From CAZPAV01 sp964584755 (lineage in GTDB: Bacteria > Actinomycetota > Acidimicrobiia > Spongiisociales > UBA5794): a stretch of 30,257 bases of DNA. The DNA lies in contig CAZPAV010000034.1 in NCBI GenBank assembly GCA_964584755.1, positions 1-30,257 on the forward strand. The letters run 5' to 3'. Both the position numbers and the translations under genes were made by a program. The notes beneath the pieces are model-generated. The model was not told where the DNA came from. It made no database searches and saw only the letters and a list, made by a program, of their open reading frames with translations. Each line of letters opens with the position of its first letter. The stretch's first letter is position 1. Below are positions 7,254-14,163 of this stretch, piece by piece.

Positions 7254-8011
7254 GGGTACTCCTCGGTCGCGAACGCGCTGCCCGGCGCGGCCCACGCCAC
7301 CGGACCGGCGAAGACGGCGGCGGCCTCGGCCACGGAGACCTCGGGGTCGAGGAGGGCGGCCACGTGGGTGAGCACGAGCCTGCCCGCCGCGGCGTCCCGG
7401 GCGACGCCTCCCGCCTCGGCGGCGGTGAGATGGTAGGGGTACGTGCGGGGATCGCGCGGCCCCTGCAGGGTGGCTTCGCACAGCAGCAGGTCGGTGTCAC
7501 GGGCGAGGTCGGCGAGGTCCCCACCGGGCCCGGTGTCGGCCGAGTAGGCGAGGCTCCCCCCTGGATGGTCGACGCGGACCGTCAGGGTGGGAACCGGGTG
7601 CTCGGCCCGACCGAAGGTGAGGGTCGCCGCCCCGATGCGGCGCACGTCTCCGGGGGCGACGGTCTCGAGGGCGAGGACGTGGTGGAGGACGTGCTCCTCG
7701 CCGGCCCGGGCGAAGCCGGTGAGCTGCTCGGTGACGCCCGCGGGTAGGAGGACGGGGACGGGGACGTGACCCGACGGCCCGAAGGCGAGGTAGCCGTAGA
7801 GGCCGAGCACGTCGACGCAGTGGTCCACGTGCCCGTGGCTGAGGACGACGGCGTCGAGGCGGCCCGGGTCGACACGGCGGGCGAGCTCCATGAAGGTCCC
7901 CGTTCCGGCGTCGAGCCAGATCGTCGCGCCGTCCGCCTCGAGGAGGTACCCCGACGCCGGGTTCTCCCGACCGGGGCACCCGGCGGTGGAGCCGAGGACG
8001 GTCAGCCTCAC
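7250..8011 (-). CDS. MBL-fold phosphodiesterase, Rv1339-like
   Basis: A 253-residue metallo-beta-lactamase-fold hydrolase. The metal motif SHGHVDHC (H59, H61, D63, H64) is intact, with later metal-site candidates SADTG and LTHV. The YHLTAAEAG segment belongs to the RNase Z / cyclic phosphodiesterase branch. Its position before rph and rdgB matches M. tuberculosis Rv1339, reported as an atypical class II cAMP phosphodiesterase. Cyclic-nucleotide hydrolysis is therefore a fair inference; RNA 3' processing is the alternative. The start is GTG at 8009-8011, overlapping the upstream stop as GTGA. The longer open frame upstream lacks family sequence. Confidence 0.88.
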   Translation of the reverse strand: MRLTVLGSTAGCPGRENPASGYLLEADGATIWLDAGTGTFMELARRVDPGRLDAVVLSHGHVDHCVDVLGLYGYLAFGPSGHVPVPVLLPAGVTEQLTGFARAGEEHVLHHVLALETVAPGDVRRIGAATLTFGRAEHPVPTLTVRVDHPGGSLAYSADTGPGGDLADLARDTDLLLCEATLQGPRDPRTYPYHLTAAEAGGVARDAAAGRLVLTHVAALLDPEVSVAEAAAVFAGPVAWAAPGSAFATEEYP

Positions 8012-8280
8012 CGGCCACCACCGAGGAGGGTGAGCGCGACGATCCACACGACGGCGAGGCCCGTCCCGACGAGGAGCGGCACCCATGCCCGCTCCCGTCC
8101 GGCCCGGAGGGAGACGCCGGCGCCGAGGATCCACAGGACGAGGAGGAGGGCCACCACCCACCCCGGGGCGACGAGGAGGGAGGCGAGGTCGAACACGAGG
8201 ACGAGGCCGAGCATCGCCGCACCGACGAGCCCGAACAGCAGCCGGTACGCCTCGGGCCGGTGCTCGGTGTCGTCCGCCAT
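8008..8280 (-). CDS. small three-helix membrane protein
   Basis: A 90-residue protein of unknown function with three predicted membrane segments: LLFGLVGAAMLGLVLVFDL, GWVVALLLVLWILGAGVSL and WVPLLVGTGLAVVWIVALTL. The loops are charged and short, with no catalytic motif. It starts at ATG 8278-8280, 9 nt after the JAMM gene stop, and overlaps the MBL start by GTGA. A -10-like TAACCT lies 6 nt before its ATG, so it may head a sub-operon with the MBL, rph and rdgB genes. Confidence 0.8.
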   Translation of the reverse strand: MADDTEHRPEAYRLLFGLVGAAMLGLVLVFDLASLLVAPGWVVALLLVLWILGAGVSLRAGRERAWVPLLVGTGLAVVWIVALTLLGGGR

Positions 8281-8286
8281 GGGACG

Positions 8287-8292
8287 AGGTTA
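8287..8292 (-). promoter_or_regulatory. internal leaderless -10 box
   Basis: On the minus strand TAACCT is followed by 6 nt and then the ATG at 8280. The box includes the TAA stop of the JAMM gene (8292-8290). It could drive the membrane protein-MBL-rph-rdgB part of the cluster independently. Confidence 0.4.
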
Positions 8293-8745
8293 CCGGGCGG
8301 TCACCAACGGCAGCTCGACCGCCGCCCCGTCCCGGATCCGGAAGGCCCGGAGCTCGGGCCGGGGCGTCCCCGGGCGACCCACGAGGAGGTGGAATCCGGC
8401 AGGGTCGTTCGCCGCGGCGAGATCCACCGGCGAGGGGACGGCGGGGCCGCGGGGGTGACTGTGGAACGCCCCACCGATCTCCCAGCCGTTCCGCTCGGCG
8501 TGTCGCCAGGCGTGGTACTGCTCGCCGGGGTCCACGAGGAACCGGGTCGCGGAGGCGGCGGCGTTGGTGAGGCAGTACACCATCCGCACGATCCCGTGCC
8601 CGTCGACGGCGAGGAGTCCGCAGGCCTCCTCGGGGAGACAGAACCGGGCGTGGGCGACGACGGCGGCGACGACGTCGGGGGCGAGGAGGAGCTCCGGCAC
8701 GCCCGAGGGTGCCGCGACGGGACGGGCCGCGGCGCTCGACGTCAC
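8290..8745 (-). CDS. JAMM/MPN+ metallopeptidase, Mec-like
   Basis: A 151-residue zinc peptidase with a complete JAMM motif: E40, H95-S-H97-P, S105 and D108 (HxHx7Sx2D). This size and context fit Mec (Rv1334), which removes cysteine from the C-terminus of the sulfur carrier CysO. In M. tuberculosis mec is followed by cysO and cysM; neither is in this window, so the substrate here is open. The start is GTG 8743-8745, overlapping the permease stop as GTGA. Other MPN+ roles, such as cleavage of ubiquitin-like or small-molecule conjugates, are possible. Confidence 0.88.
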   Translation of the reverse strand: MTSSAAARPVAAPSGVPELLLAPDVVAAVVAHARFCLPEEACGLLAVDGHGIVRMVYCLTNAAASATRFLVDPGEQYHAWRHAERNGWEIGGAFHSHPRGPAVPSPVDLAAANDPAGFHLLVGRPGTPRPELRAFRIRDGAAVELPLVTAR

Positions 8746-9509
8746 GACGTCGCCTTGCGGAACGCCCACACCGCGCCGCTCAGGGTGACGACGCCGAGCG
8801 CCGCGGTGACCCCGAGAGCCTGCCAGATCCCGGTCCAGTTCCATCCGCTGTTCACGAGGGCGCGTTCCGCCTCGACGATGTAGGTGATCGGGTTGTACCG
8901 CGAGACCGTCTCGAGCCAGTCGGGAAGGAGGAACTCCGGCATGAACGCGGTCGACAGGAAGAGCACGGGGAAGGTGACGACGATCCCCATGACCATGGTC
9001 ACCTCGGCGTTGCCGGTGCGGAGCGCGACGATGTTCGAGAGTCCGGCCCACGCCATGCCGAAGAGGGCCGCGAGCACCACCATGGCGAGGATGCCGAGGA
9101 ACCCCGTCTCGTACCGGGTCCCCATGAGCCAGGCGATCCCGACGATGAGGAGCGCCTGCACGAGCATGCGGGAACCGTCGGCGAGGATCCGGCCCGCCAT
9201 GATCGAGAGGCGGTGGATGGGGGCGATGAGGAACTTGTCGAGCATGCCGTCCTCGAGGTCGGTCACCATGGTCATCCCCGAGGAGAAGGCCGAGTTGAGG
9301 GCGGTGAGGGCGACGATGGAGGGGACGAGGAACTGCAGGTAGCTCTCGTAGGGGAAGAACGGGATCTTCGCCAGGGAGCTGAACACCTGGCTGAAGAGGA
9401 TGAGGAAGAGGAGCGGCTGGAAGAGCGAGAAGAAGACGACCGCGGGGACGCGGATCGTCTTGCGGAGGTTCCTCCCCCAGAGGATCGTCGATTCGATGGC
9501 GAAGTTCAC
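8742..9509 (-). CDS. ABC-2 type transporter permease, DrrB-like
   Basis: A 255-residue membrane subunit with the six-helix ABC-2 pattern: a hydrophobic stretch after KTIRVPAVVFFSLFQPLLF, then SIVALTALNSAFSSGM, further helices, and the ABC-2 signature region NPITYIVEAERAL near the C-terminus. It pairs with the ATPase immediately upstream; the start GTG 9507-9509 overlaps the ATPase stop as GTGA. DrrAB-type pairs export drugs, lipids or polysaccharides; the substrate here is unknown. It also overlaps the JAMM gene downstream, which suggests one transcript. Confidence 0.92.
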   Translation of the reverse strand: MNFAIESTILWGRNLRKTIRVPAVVFFSLFQPLLFLILFSQVFSSLAKIPFFPYESYLQFLVPSIVALTALNSAFSSGMTMVTDLEDGMLDKFLIAPIHRLSIMAGRILADGSRMLVQALLIVGIAWLMGTRYETGFLGILAMVVLAALFGMAWAGLSNIVALRTGNAEVTMVMGIVVTFPVLFLSTAFMPEFLLPDWLETVSRYNPITYIVEAERALVNSGWNWTGIWQALGVTAALGVVTLSGAVWAFRKATS

Positions 9510-10504
9510 GACCGTCTCCTCCGTCGTCCGATCCGTCGCGGCGGTTTGACCTCCTCGACCCGGAGGCGGGTTCCGGTGTACCGCAGGAAGACGTCGTCGA
9601 GGCTCGGCTCGGCGAGCTCGAGGCGGGCCACGCCGATCCCGGCCGCGTCGAGGGCCCGGACGACGTCGGCGATGCGGGCTCCGCCGTCCCGGACGTACAG
9701 CGCCACCGAGTGGTCGAAGACCTGGGTGCCTCCGGCGTCGGGGAGTCCGGTGAGGAGTCGCTCGGTGGCCGTCAGCATCGACGGGTCCGCCCCGGCCGGG
9801 AGCGTCACGGTGATGGTGTCGCCCCCGATGCTTCCCTTCAGCTCGGCGGGGGTGCCGGAGGCGACGATGCGTCCCTGGTCGATGATGGCGAGCCGGTGCG
9901 CCAGGGCGTCGGCCTCCTCGAGGTACTGGGTGGTGAGGAAGATCGTCACCCCCTCGACGTTGAGATCCTGGAGGTACCGCCAGAGCGCCCGCCGGTTCTG
10001 CGGATCCAGGCCCGTGGTGGGTTCGTCGAGGAAGAGGAGCCGGGGCCGGTGGACGAGGGCCTGGGCGAGGTCGAGGCGGCGCCGCATTCCCCCCGAGAAC
10101 GTCCCCGCCCGCCGCTCGGCGACCTCGGTGAGGTCCATGACCTCGAGCAGGTGATCGGCGGCGGCGGCCGCCGCCCGCCGGCTCAGGCCGTGGAGGCGCC
10201 CCTGGAGGACGAGGTTCTCGCGGCCGGTGAGATCGTCGTCGACGCCGATGAACTGCGCGGCGTACCCGATGCGCCGCCGCACCGCGGTGGGATCCGCCGT
10301 CACGTCGATGCCGTCCACCGACGCCGTCCCGGAGGTGGGATGCAGGCGGGTGACGAGGACCCGGATCGTCGTCGTCTTGCCGGCGCCGTTGGGACCGAGG
10401 AAGCCGAAGACCTCCCCCTCCTCCACCTGGAAGGAGATCCCGGCGACGGCCCGAACCCCGCCCGGATAGTCGACGACGAGGTCACGGACGTCGATGAGTG
10501 CCAT
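9506..10504 (-). CDS. ABC transporter ATP-binding protein, DrrA-like
   Basis: A 332-residue nucleotide-binding subunit with Walker A GPNGAGKTT, Q-loop AAQF, signature FSGGMRRR, Walker B LLFLDEPTTG and D-loop GLDPQ. The usual switch histidine is glutamine (TTQYLEEAD), a substitution I associate with DrrA proteins. A C-terminal extension of about 100 residues follows (SLDDVFLRYTGTRL), also typical of DrrA. It starts at ATG 10502-10504 and is the first gene of the seven-gene cluster, with a -10-like TAGGCT 8 nt upstream. It runs divergently from the class V PLP enzyme gene. Confidence 0.94.
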   Translation of the reverse strand: MALIDVRDLVVDYPGGVRAVAGISFQVEEGEVFGFLGPNGAGKTTTIRVLVTRLHPTSGTASVDGIDVTADPTAVRRRIGYAAQFIGVDDDLTGRENLVLQGRLHGLSRRAAAAAADHLLEVMDLTEVAERRAGTFSGGMRRRLDLAQALVHRPRLLFLDEPTTGLDPQNRRALWRYLQDLNVEGVTIFLTTQYLEEADALAHRLAIIDQGRIVASGTPAELKGSIGGDTITVTLPAGADPSMLTATERLLTGLPDAGGTQVFDHSVALYVRDGGARIADVVRALDAAGIGVARLELAEPSLDDVFLRYTGTRLRVEEVKPPRRIGRRRRRS

Positions 10505-10512
10505 GGGCGGGA

Positions 10513-10518
10513 AGCCTA
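10513..10518 (-). promoter_or_regulatory. -10 box of the seven-gene cluster
   Basis: On the minus strand TAGGCT is followed by 8 nt and the ATG at 10504. There is no Shine-Dalgarno sequence in the gap, so a leaderless or near-leaderless transcript is likely. Confidence 0.4.
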
Positions 10519-10566
10519 ACGAGCAGCCGACGGCTCGTCGGCGGTCGCGGCCCCGTGCCGGCTCCG

Positions 10567-10572
10567 TACCAT
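10567..10572 (+). promoter_or_regulatory. -10 box for the class V PLP enzyme
   Basis: TACCAT, with an expected start near 10579, would give a leader of about 24 nt. The leader contains AGGAGG (10593-10598), 4 nt before the GTG at 10603. Confidence 0.4.
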
Positions 10573-10602
10573 GAGCCCCCGGACCGCACGACAGGAGGAA
10601 CC

Positions 10603-11829
10603 GTGATCACCGCGACCGCCGGACCCACCTTCGACGTCGCCTCCGTCCGGGGCTGGTTCCCCGGTCTCGAGGACAAGACGTTCCTCGACGCCGCCTGCGT
10701 CGGGCTGGCCCCCCGCCAGGCGAGGGACGCCATCGTGGCGTTCCTCGACGACGCGGTCGCCTGCCCCGAGCGGGACGCCTCCGCCCACCACGTGGCGATG
10801 GACGAGCTGCGGCGCCGGGCGGTCCCGGAGGTGGCCCGGCTCGTCGGCGCCGCCGCCGATCACGTGGCGCTCGTCGAGAGCACCACCCACGGGTTGAACG
10901 TCGCCGCGGCGACGATCCCGCTCGCCGCGGGGGACGAGGTGCTGATCCCCGACACCGAGTTCCTCCAGGTGGCGATCCCCTGGATGAAGCGGGCGGAACG
11001 GGACGGGATCGTGGTGCGACCGGTGGAGTCCCGGAACGGGCGTCTCGATCTCGACGCCTTCGCCCGGGCCTTCTCGCCGCGCACCCGGGTGGTCTGCTGC
11101 TCGACGGTGCAGTGGTCGAGCGGGTACCGGATCGACGTGCCCGGGCTCGCCGAGCTGTGCCGTCCCCGGGACGTCTGGTTCGTGGCCGACGTCATCCAGG
11201 AGGTGGGGGCCATGCGGGTCGACGTCACGGAGCGGCCCGCCGACTTCGTCGTCGCCGGAGGACACAAGTGGCTCAACGCGCCCTTCGGGTGCGGCTTCCT
11301 GGTGGTCTCGGACCGTGTCCTCGAGGAGCTGCGCCCCACCTCCTTCGGCTACCTCTCCCTCGAGGACCCGGAGGGCGGGTGGGCCCGGTACTTCCGCACG
11401 CCGACGATCACGCCGTTCCGGGAGTACCGCTTCCCTCGTACCGCCCGGAGCTTCGAGACCGGTGGGACGGCCAACTACCCGGGCGCCGTGGGGCTGGGGG
11501 CGTCGCTGCGGCTCATCAACGAGCTGGGGACGGACGCCGTGGAGGCGCAGGTGCGGCGCCTCACCGACCTCCTCCACGAGGAGCTGCGCGCCGTCGGGGC
11601 CCGGGTGGTCACCGATCCGGCGCCGGCGGTCCGCTCGGGCATCACCGTGTTCCGCTGGCACGAGACCCCGGAGGAGGACCACGCCCTCCTCGAGGAGCTC
11701 CTCGACGAGCGCATCCTCCTCTCGATCCGGTACACCGCCGGCGTCGGCGGTCTCCGCGTCTCCACGCACTTCTACAACACCGAGGAGGACGTGCACCGCC
11801 TCGTCGCGGCGCTCCGGCGGCGTCGTTGA
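10603..11829 (+). CDS. class V aminotransferase-fold PLP enzyme
   Basis: A 408-residue fold-type I PLP enzyme. The Schiff-base lysine lies in AGGHKWLNAPFGCGF, the cofactor aspartate in FVADVIQEVGA, and SFETGGTANYPGAVGLGAS is the usual substrate and PLP loop. It resembles cysteine desulfurases and isopenicillin N epimerase-like enzymes, but the C-terminal region (RYTAGVGGLRVSTHFYNTEED) lacks the catalytic cysteine loop of SufS (RxGHHCA). Cysteine desulfurase activity is therefore unlikely; the reaction is unknown. The start is GTG 10603, with AGGAGG just upstream. It converges on arcA. Confidence 0.88.
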   Translation: MITATAGPTFDVASVRGWFPGLEDKTFLDAACVGLAPRQARDAIVAFLDDAVACPERDASAHHVAMDELRRRAVPEVARLVGAAADHVALVESTTHGLNVAAATIPLAAGDEVLIPDTEFLQVAIPWMKRAERDGIVVRPVESRNGRLDLDAFARAFSPRTRVVCCSTVQWSSGYRIDVPGLAELCRPRDVWFVADVIQEVGAMRVDVTERPADFVVAGGHKWLNAPFGCGFLVVSDRVLEELRPTSFGYLSLEDPEGGWARYFRTPTITPFREYRFPRTARSFETGGTANYPGAVGLGASLRLINELGTDAVEAQVRRLTDLLHEELRAVGARVVTDPAPAVRSGITVFRWHETPEEDHALLEELLDERILLSIRYTAGVGGLRVSTHFYNTEEDVHRLVAALRRRR

Positions 11830-11854
11830 CCCGCCCCGAGGCCGCCGGCGCCCG

Positions 11855-13072
11855 TCAGTCGCGCCGGATCGGCTGGGTCATGCAGCGGGTCCCGCCCCGC
11901 CCCCGACCCAGCTCGGAGGCGTCGAGCTCGAGCACCTCGACGCCGGCGTCGCGCAGGCGCCGGTTCGTCTCCTCGTTGCGCAGGTAGGCGACGACGACGC
12001 CGGGGGCGACGGCGAGGGTGTTGTTCCCGTCGTCCCACTGCTCACGGAGCCGGCCGATGGCGTCTCCGCCGGTGGGCACGAAGACGAGGTCGTCGCGGTC
12101 CAGCGCGTCACGCAGCGCGGCGGCGAGGTCGGGGGCCGGCTCCACGGCGACGGGCCGGGTCCGTCCGGGGCGGAGGACGTGGACGACCATCTCGTCGAGC
12201 ACGCCGGGGAAGACGTTGAACGTCGCCTCGTCCACCTGCGTGAAGACCGTGTCGAGGTGCATGACCGCCCGGGTCCGCCGGAGGTGGACGACGAGGACGC
12301 GCTCGATCGTCGACCGGGTGAAGAGGACTCGCGCCAGCATCTCCACGGCGGAGGCGGCGGTGCGCTGCCCGATGCCGACGACGACGGTGCGCTCGTCGAG
12401 GACGAGGAGGTCGCCACCCTCGATCGACGCCGGGTAGCGGTGTTCGGGGTCGTCGCCGTACCACACGGGGAACTCGAGGCCGGCGAAGCGGGGGTGGCGG
12501 TCGTAGACGGTGCGTACGAGGAGGGACTCGGCGGCGCGGGCCGGGGTGGCGAGGACGGACCGGACGAGGCCGTCGTTCACCCACGCCGCGTTGTCACGGG
12601 CGAAGAGGAGGTTGGGGAGGGGCCGCAGCACGTAGTGGAAGGGATCGGCGACGAGGTCGGCGAGGAGCGGATCGACGCCCCACTCCTCGAGCTCGCTCAC
12701 GAGGAGCCCTCCCACGAGCACGTCCCGCACCGCCGGCACCGGGGCCTCCCGGAGCGCGGCGCGCATCCACGCCGCCACCCGCGGTCCCACCGCCGCCGGC
12801 GTGAACAGCGCGGCCACGATCTCCGCCCGCACGTCGGGGTCGGCGAGGCAGTCGTCGAGGAGGTCGGCGAGGCGGAGCACCTCGACGCCGCGCCCCTCGA
12901 GGAGCGCGGTGAAGCGGTCGTGCTCCTCCTGGGCACGGGCCAGCCAGGGAAGGTCGTCGAAGAGGAGCGCCTCCTTGTTCTCGGGGGTGAGGCGGGCGAT
13001 CTCGATCCCGGGGCGGTGCACGAGCACCGTCCGCAGGGGGGCGATCTCCGAGGAGACGCGGGGGGTGGTCAT
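11855..13072 (-). CDS. arcA: arginine deiminase
   Basis: The enzyme converts L-arginine to citrulline and ammonia. It has 405 residues, the usual length. All catalytic positions are visible: FARD (Asp), IEGGD (Glu), MHLDTVFT (His and Asp) and the C-terminal GGTRCMTQPIRR (nucleophilic Cys). Some neighbouring residues differ from the common forms (FARDNAAW for FTRDP, TQVD for TMVD). The start is ATG 13070-13072, overlapping the upstream gene as ATGA. No arcB, arcC or antiporter gene is nearby, so this is not a classic ADI operon; the product may feed citrulline or ammonia elsewhere. Confidence 0.93.
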   Translation of the reverse strand: MTTPRVSSEIAPLRTVLVHRPGIEIARLTPENKEALLFDDLPWLARAQEEHDRFTALLEGRGVEVLRLADLLDDCLADPDVRAEIVAALFTPAAVGPRVAAWMRAALREAPVPAVRDVLVGGLLVSELEEWGVDPLLADLVADPFHYVLRPLPNLLFARDNAAWVNDGLVRSVLATPARAAESLLVRTVYDRHPRFAGLEFPVWYGDDPEHRYPASIEGGDLLVLDERTVVVGIGQRTAASAVEMLARVLFTRSTIERVLVVHLRRTRAVMHLDTVFTQVDEATFNVFPGVLDEMVVHVLRPGRTRPVAVEPAPDLAAALRDALDRDDLVFVPTGGDAIGRLREQWDDGNNTLAVAPGVVVAYLRNEETNRRLRDAGVEVLELDASELGRGRGGTRCMTQPIRRD

Positions 13073-13845
13073 GCCGTCGCCGTGGCGGCCGCGGCCCGGA
13101 GGAGCTCCACGACGGCGCGGTCGCCCGTCACCTCGAGGGCGTTGCCGGGGGCGCGGCCCCACAACCAGAGATCCATGTCGGCCGCGGCCCCCGACACCCG
13201 GGCGTCGGTCGGTCCGGCGCCGGTGTCGAGCGCGAACCCGGCCTGTTCCTCGCGCGAGGCGGCGCCGCGACGCGTCCCCCCCGAGAGCCGCCGCTCGTGG
13301 AGCCTCCAGGCTCGCCCCGGGATCGAGACGGTCACGCTCCTCGTTCCGGGACGGACCGTCGTTCCCGGCGGGACGCGGGAGATCATCACGTCGAGGATCT
13401 CGTCGACCCCGTCGCCGGCGAGCCTCGGGTCGACGGGGGTGGGGAGGCCGTGCGCGAGCTCGACGTCGACGCGATGGACGAGGGTCTCGTGGGCCATGCG
13501 ACGATCCCAGAACCCGACGGTCCGGTACGACGGATGCCAGCTCCAGGCGGGGTCGTCCGGGTCGTGGGCGCGCAGGGTGGCCACGAGGGAGGCCGCGCCC
13601 TCCGCGAACCAGGCGACGAGTCCGGCCGTCGGTGGCTCCTCCGGCGCGGGGGAACGGGCGGCCTGCCCGGCGGCGACGGCCAGGGTGGTGCGGCGGTGGA
13701 GCCAGCCGAGGTGGCCGAGGAGGTCGCGGACGGTCCAGCCCGGGCAGCACGGTACGGCGGCGTCGGCGTCGGCGTCGCGGCGTGCGAGCGCGGTGATCCG
13801 GTCGGCGTCGGCCGCGAGGGCGGCGAGGTAGGCGCGGCGTTCCAT
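13069..13845 (-). CDS. TIGR03083 / maleylpyruvate isomerase N-terminal family protein
   Basis: A 258-residue DinB-like four-helix metal-binding protein. The family hallmarks are present: CPGWTVRDLLGHLGWLH (about 33-49) and RMAHETLVHRVDVELA, holding the conserved histidines. It ends with the family's C-terminal domain (DLWLWGRAP). Such proteins in actinobacteria are mostly uncharacterised; some are mycothiol-dependent isomerases or transferases. The start is ATG 13843-13845; a TAGGGT 7 nt upstream supports a leaderless transcript. The longer open frame reaching 14058 is low-complexity and not supported. It is cotranscribed with arcA (ATGA overlap). Confidence 0.85.
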   Translation of the reverse strand: MERRAYLAALAADADRITALARRDADADAAVPCCPGWTVRDLLGHLGWLHRRTTLAVAAGQAARSPAPEEPPTAGLVAWFAEGAASLVATLRAHDPDDPAWSWHPSYRTVGFWDRRMAHETLVHRVDVELAHGLPTPVDPRLAGDGVDEILDVMISRVPPGTTVRPGTRSVTVSIPGRAWRLHERRLSGGTRRGAASREEQAGFALDTGAGPTDARVSGAAADMDLWLWGRAPGNALEVTGDRAVVELLRAAAATATA

Positions 13846-13852
13846 CGTCGCG

Positions 13853-13858
13853 ACCCTA
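13853..13858 (-). promoter_or_regulatory. leaderless -10 box of the TIGR03083-arcA unit
   Basis: On the minus strand TAGGGT is followed by 7 nt and the ATG at 13845, with no Shine-Dalgarno sequence between. Confidence 0.4.
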
Positions 13859-13992
13859 CACCGGCGGGGTGTCCCGGACGCGAGAGGACCCGGAGCGACT
13901 TCGGCGAGCGGTCGCCGCCGCGGGAGGACCAGCCCGCGGTTCTCCGGGTCCCGGTGGTCCGAGTTGGAGTCGCCACCTTCCCCCTCCCGGGG

Positions 13993-14019
13993 AGGCGGCC
14001 TGCTGCGGATCGGCCGCCT
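13993..14019 (-). terminator. hairpin directly after the mini-ORF
   Basis: AGGCGGCC (minus strand, 14019-14012) and GGCCGCCT (14000-13993) form an 8-bp stem with an 11-nt loop. The first arm overlaps the last base of the intergenic ORF's TAG stop. There is no T-tract. It could terminate the mini-ORF transcript or act as an attenuator before the TIGR03083 gene 150 nt downstream. Confidence 0.45.
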
Positions 14020-14062
14020 AGCGCTCGGCCACCTCCGGGGTCCTGCGCGAACTTTCACTCAT
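14018..14062 (-). CDS. 14-codon mini-ORF behind a 16S-complementary leader
   Basis: ATG 14062 to TAG 14018 encodes MSESSRRTPEVAER, too short for gene callers. I do not recognise it. Support comes from its surroundings: a tRNA-like extended -10 (14094-14102), a leader made almost entirely of a 16-nt sequence complementary to the 16S rRNA 3' tail (14067-14082), and a hairpin beginning at its stop codon. AGGAGG is 10 nt from the ATG, slightly long. It could be a real microprotein, a leader peptide for the TIGR03083-arcA unit, or part of a small RNA. It occupies the 318-base gap between the 13845 start and the phosphofructokinase gene. Confidence 0.45.
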   Translation of the reverse strand: MSESSRRTPEVAER

Positions 14063-14066
14063 CTAC

Positions 14067-14082
14067 GGACCACCTCCTTTCT
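14067..14082 (-). promoter_or_regulatory. extended anti-anti-Shine-Dalgarno sequence
   Basis: The minus strand reads AGAAAGGAGGTGGTCC. The common bacterial 16S rRNA 3' end is GGATCACCTCCTTTCT, so pairing would be continuous over 16 nt, 15 Watson-Crick pairs plus one G-U. Ordinary ribosome sites pair over 4-8 nt. Chance occurrence of such a match in 30 kb is very unlikely. Confidence 0.75.
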
Positions 14083-14093
14083 CCGGTACGACG

Positions 14094-14122
14094 ATTGTGG
14101 CACAGAATCGGAGGGACGTCGA
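14094..14122 (-). promoter_or_regulatory. putative promoter of the mini-ORF unit
   Basis: An extended -10 TGCCACAAT lies at 14102-14094 on the minus strand. A -35-like TCGACG (14122-14117) lies 17 nt upstream of its CACAAT hexamer. The predicted start near 14087 would put the rRNA-complementary stretch at the very 5' end of the RNA. Confidence 0.45.
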
Positions 14123-14129
14123 CGACCGG

Positions 14130-14135
14130 TAGGGT
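14130..14135 (+). promoter_or_regulatory. -10 box of the phosphofructokinase gene
   Basis: TAGGGT, with an expected start near 14142, gives a leader of about 22 nt. The leader contains GGGAG (14153-14157), 6 nt before the GTG at 14164. Confidence 0.35.
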
Positions 14136-14163
14136 GAGGGTCTCGTCTCGTAGGGAGCCCAGC

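Noticed and set aside
13846..14058. N-terminal extension of the TIGR03083 gene to GTG 14058
   Set aside because: The extra 71 codons are Arg/Pro-rich and unlike the family. The family start with a leaderless -10 box at 13853 is better.
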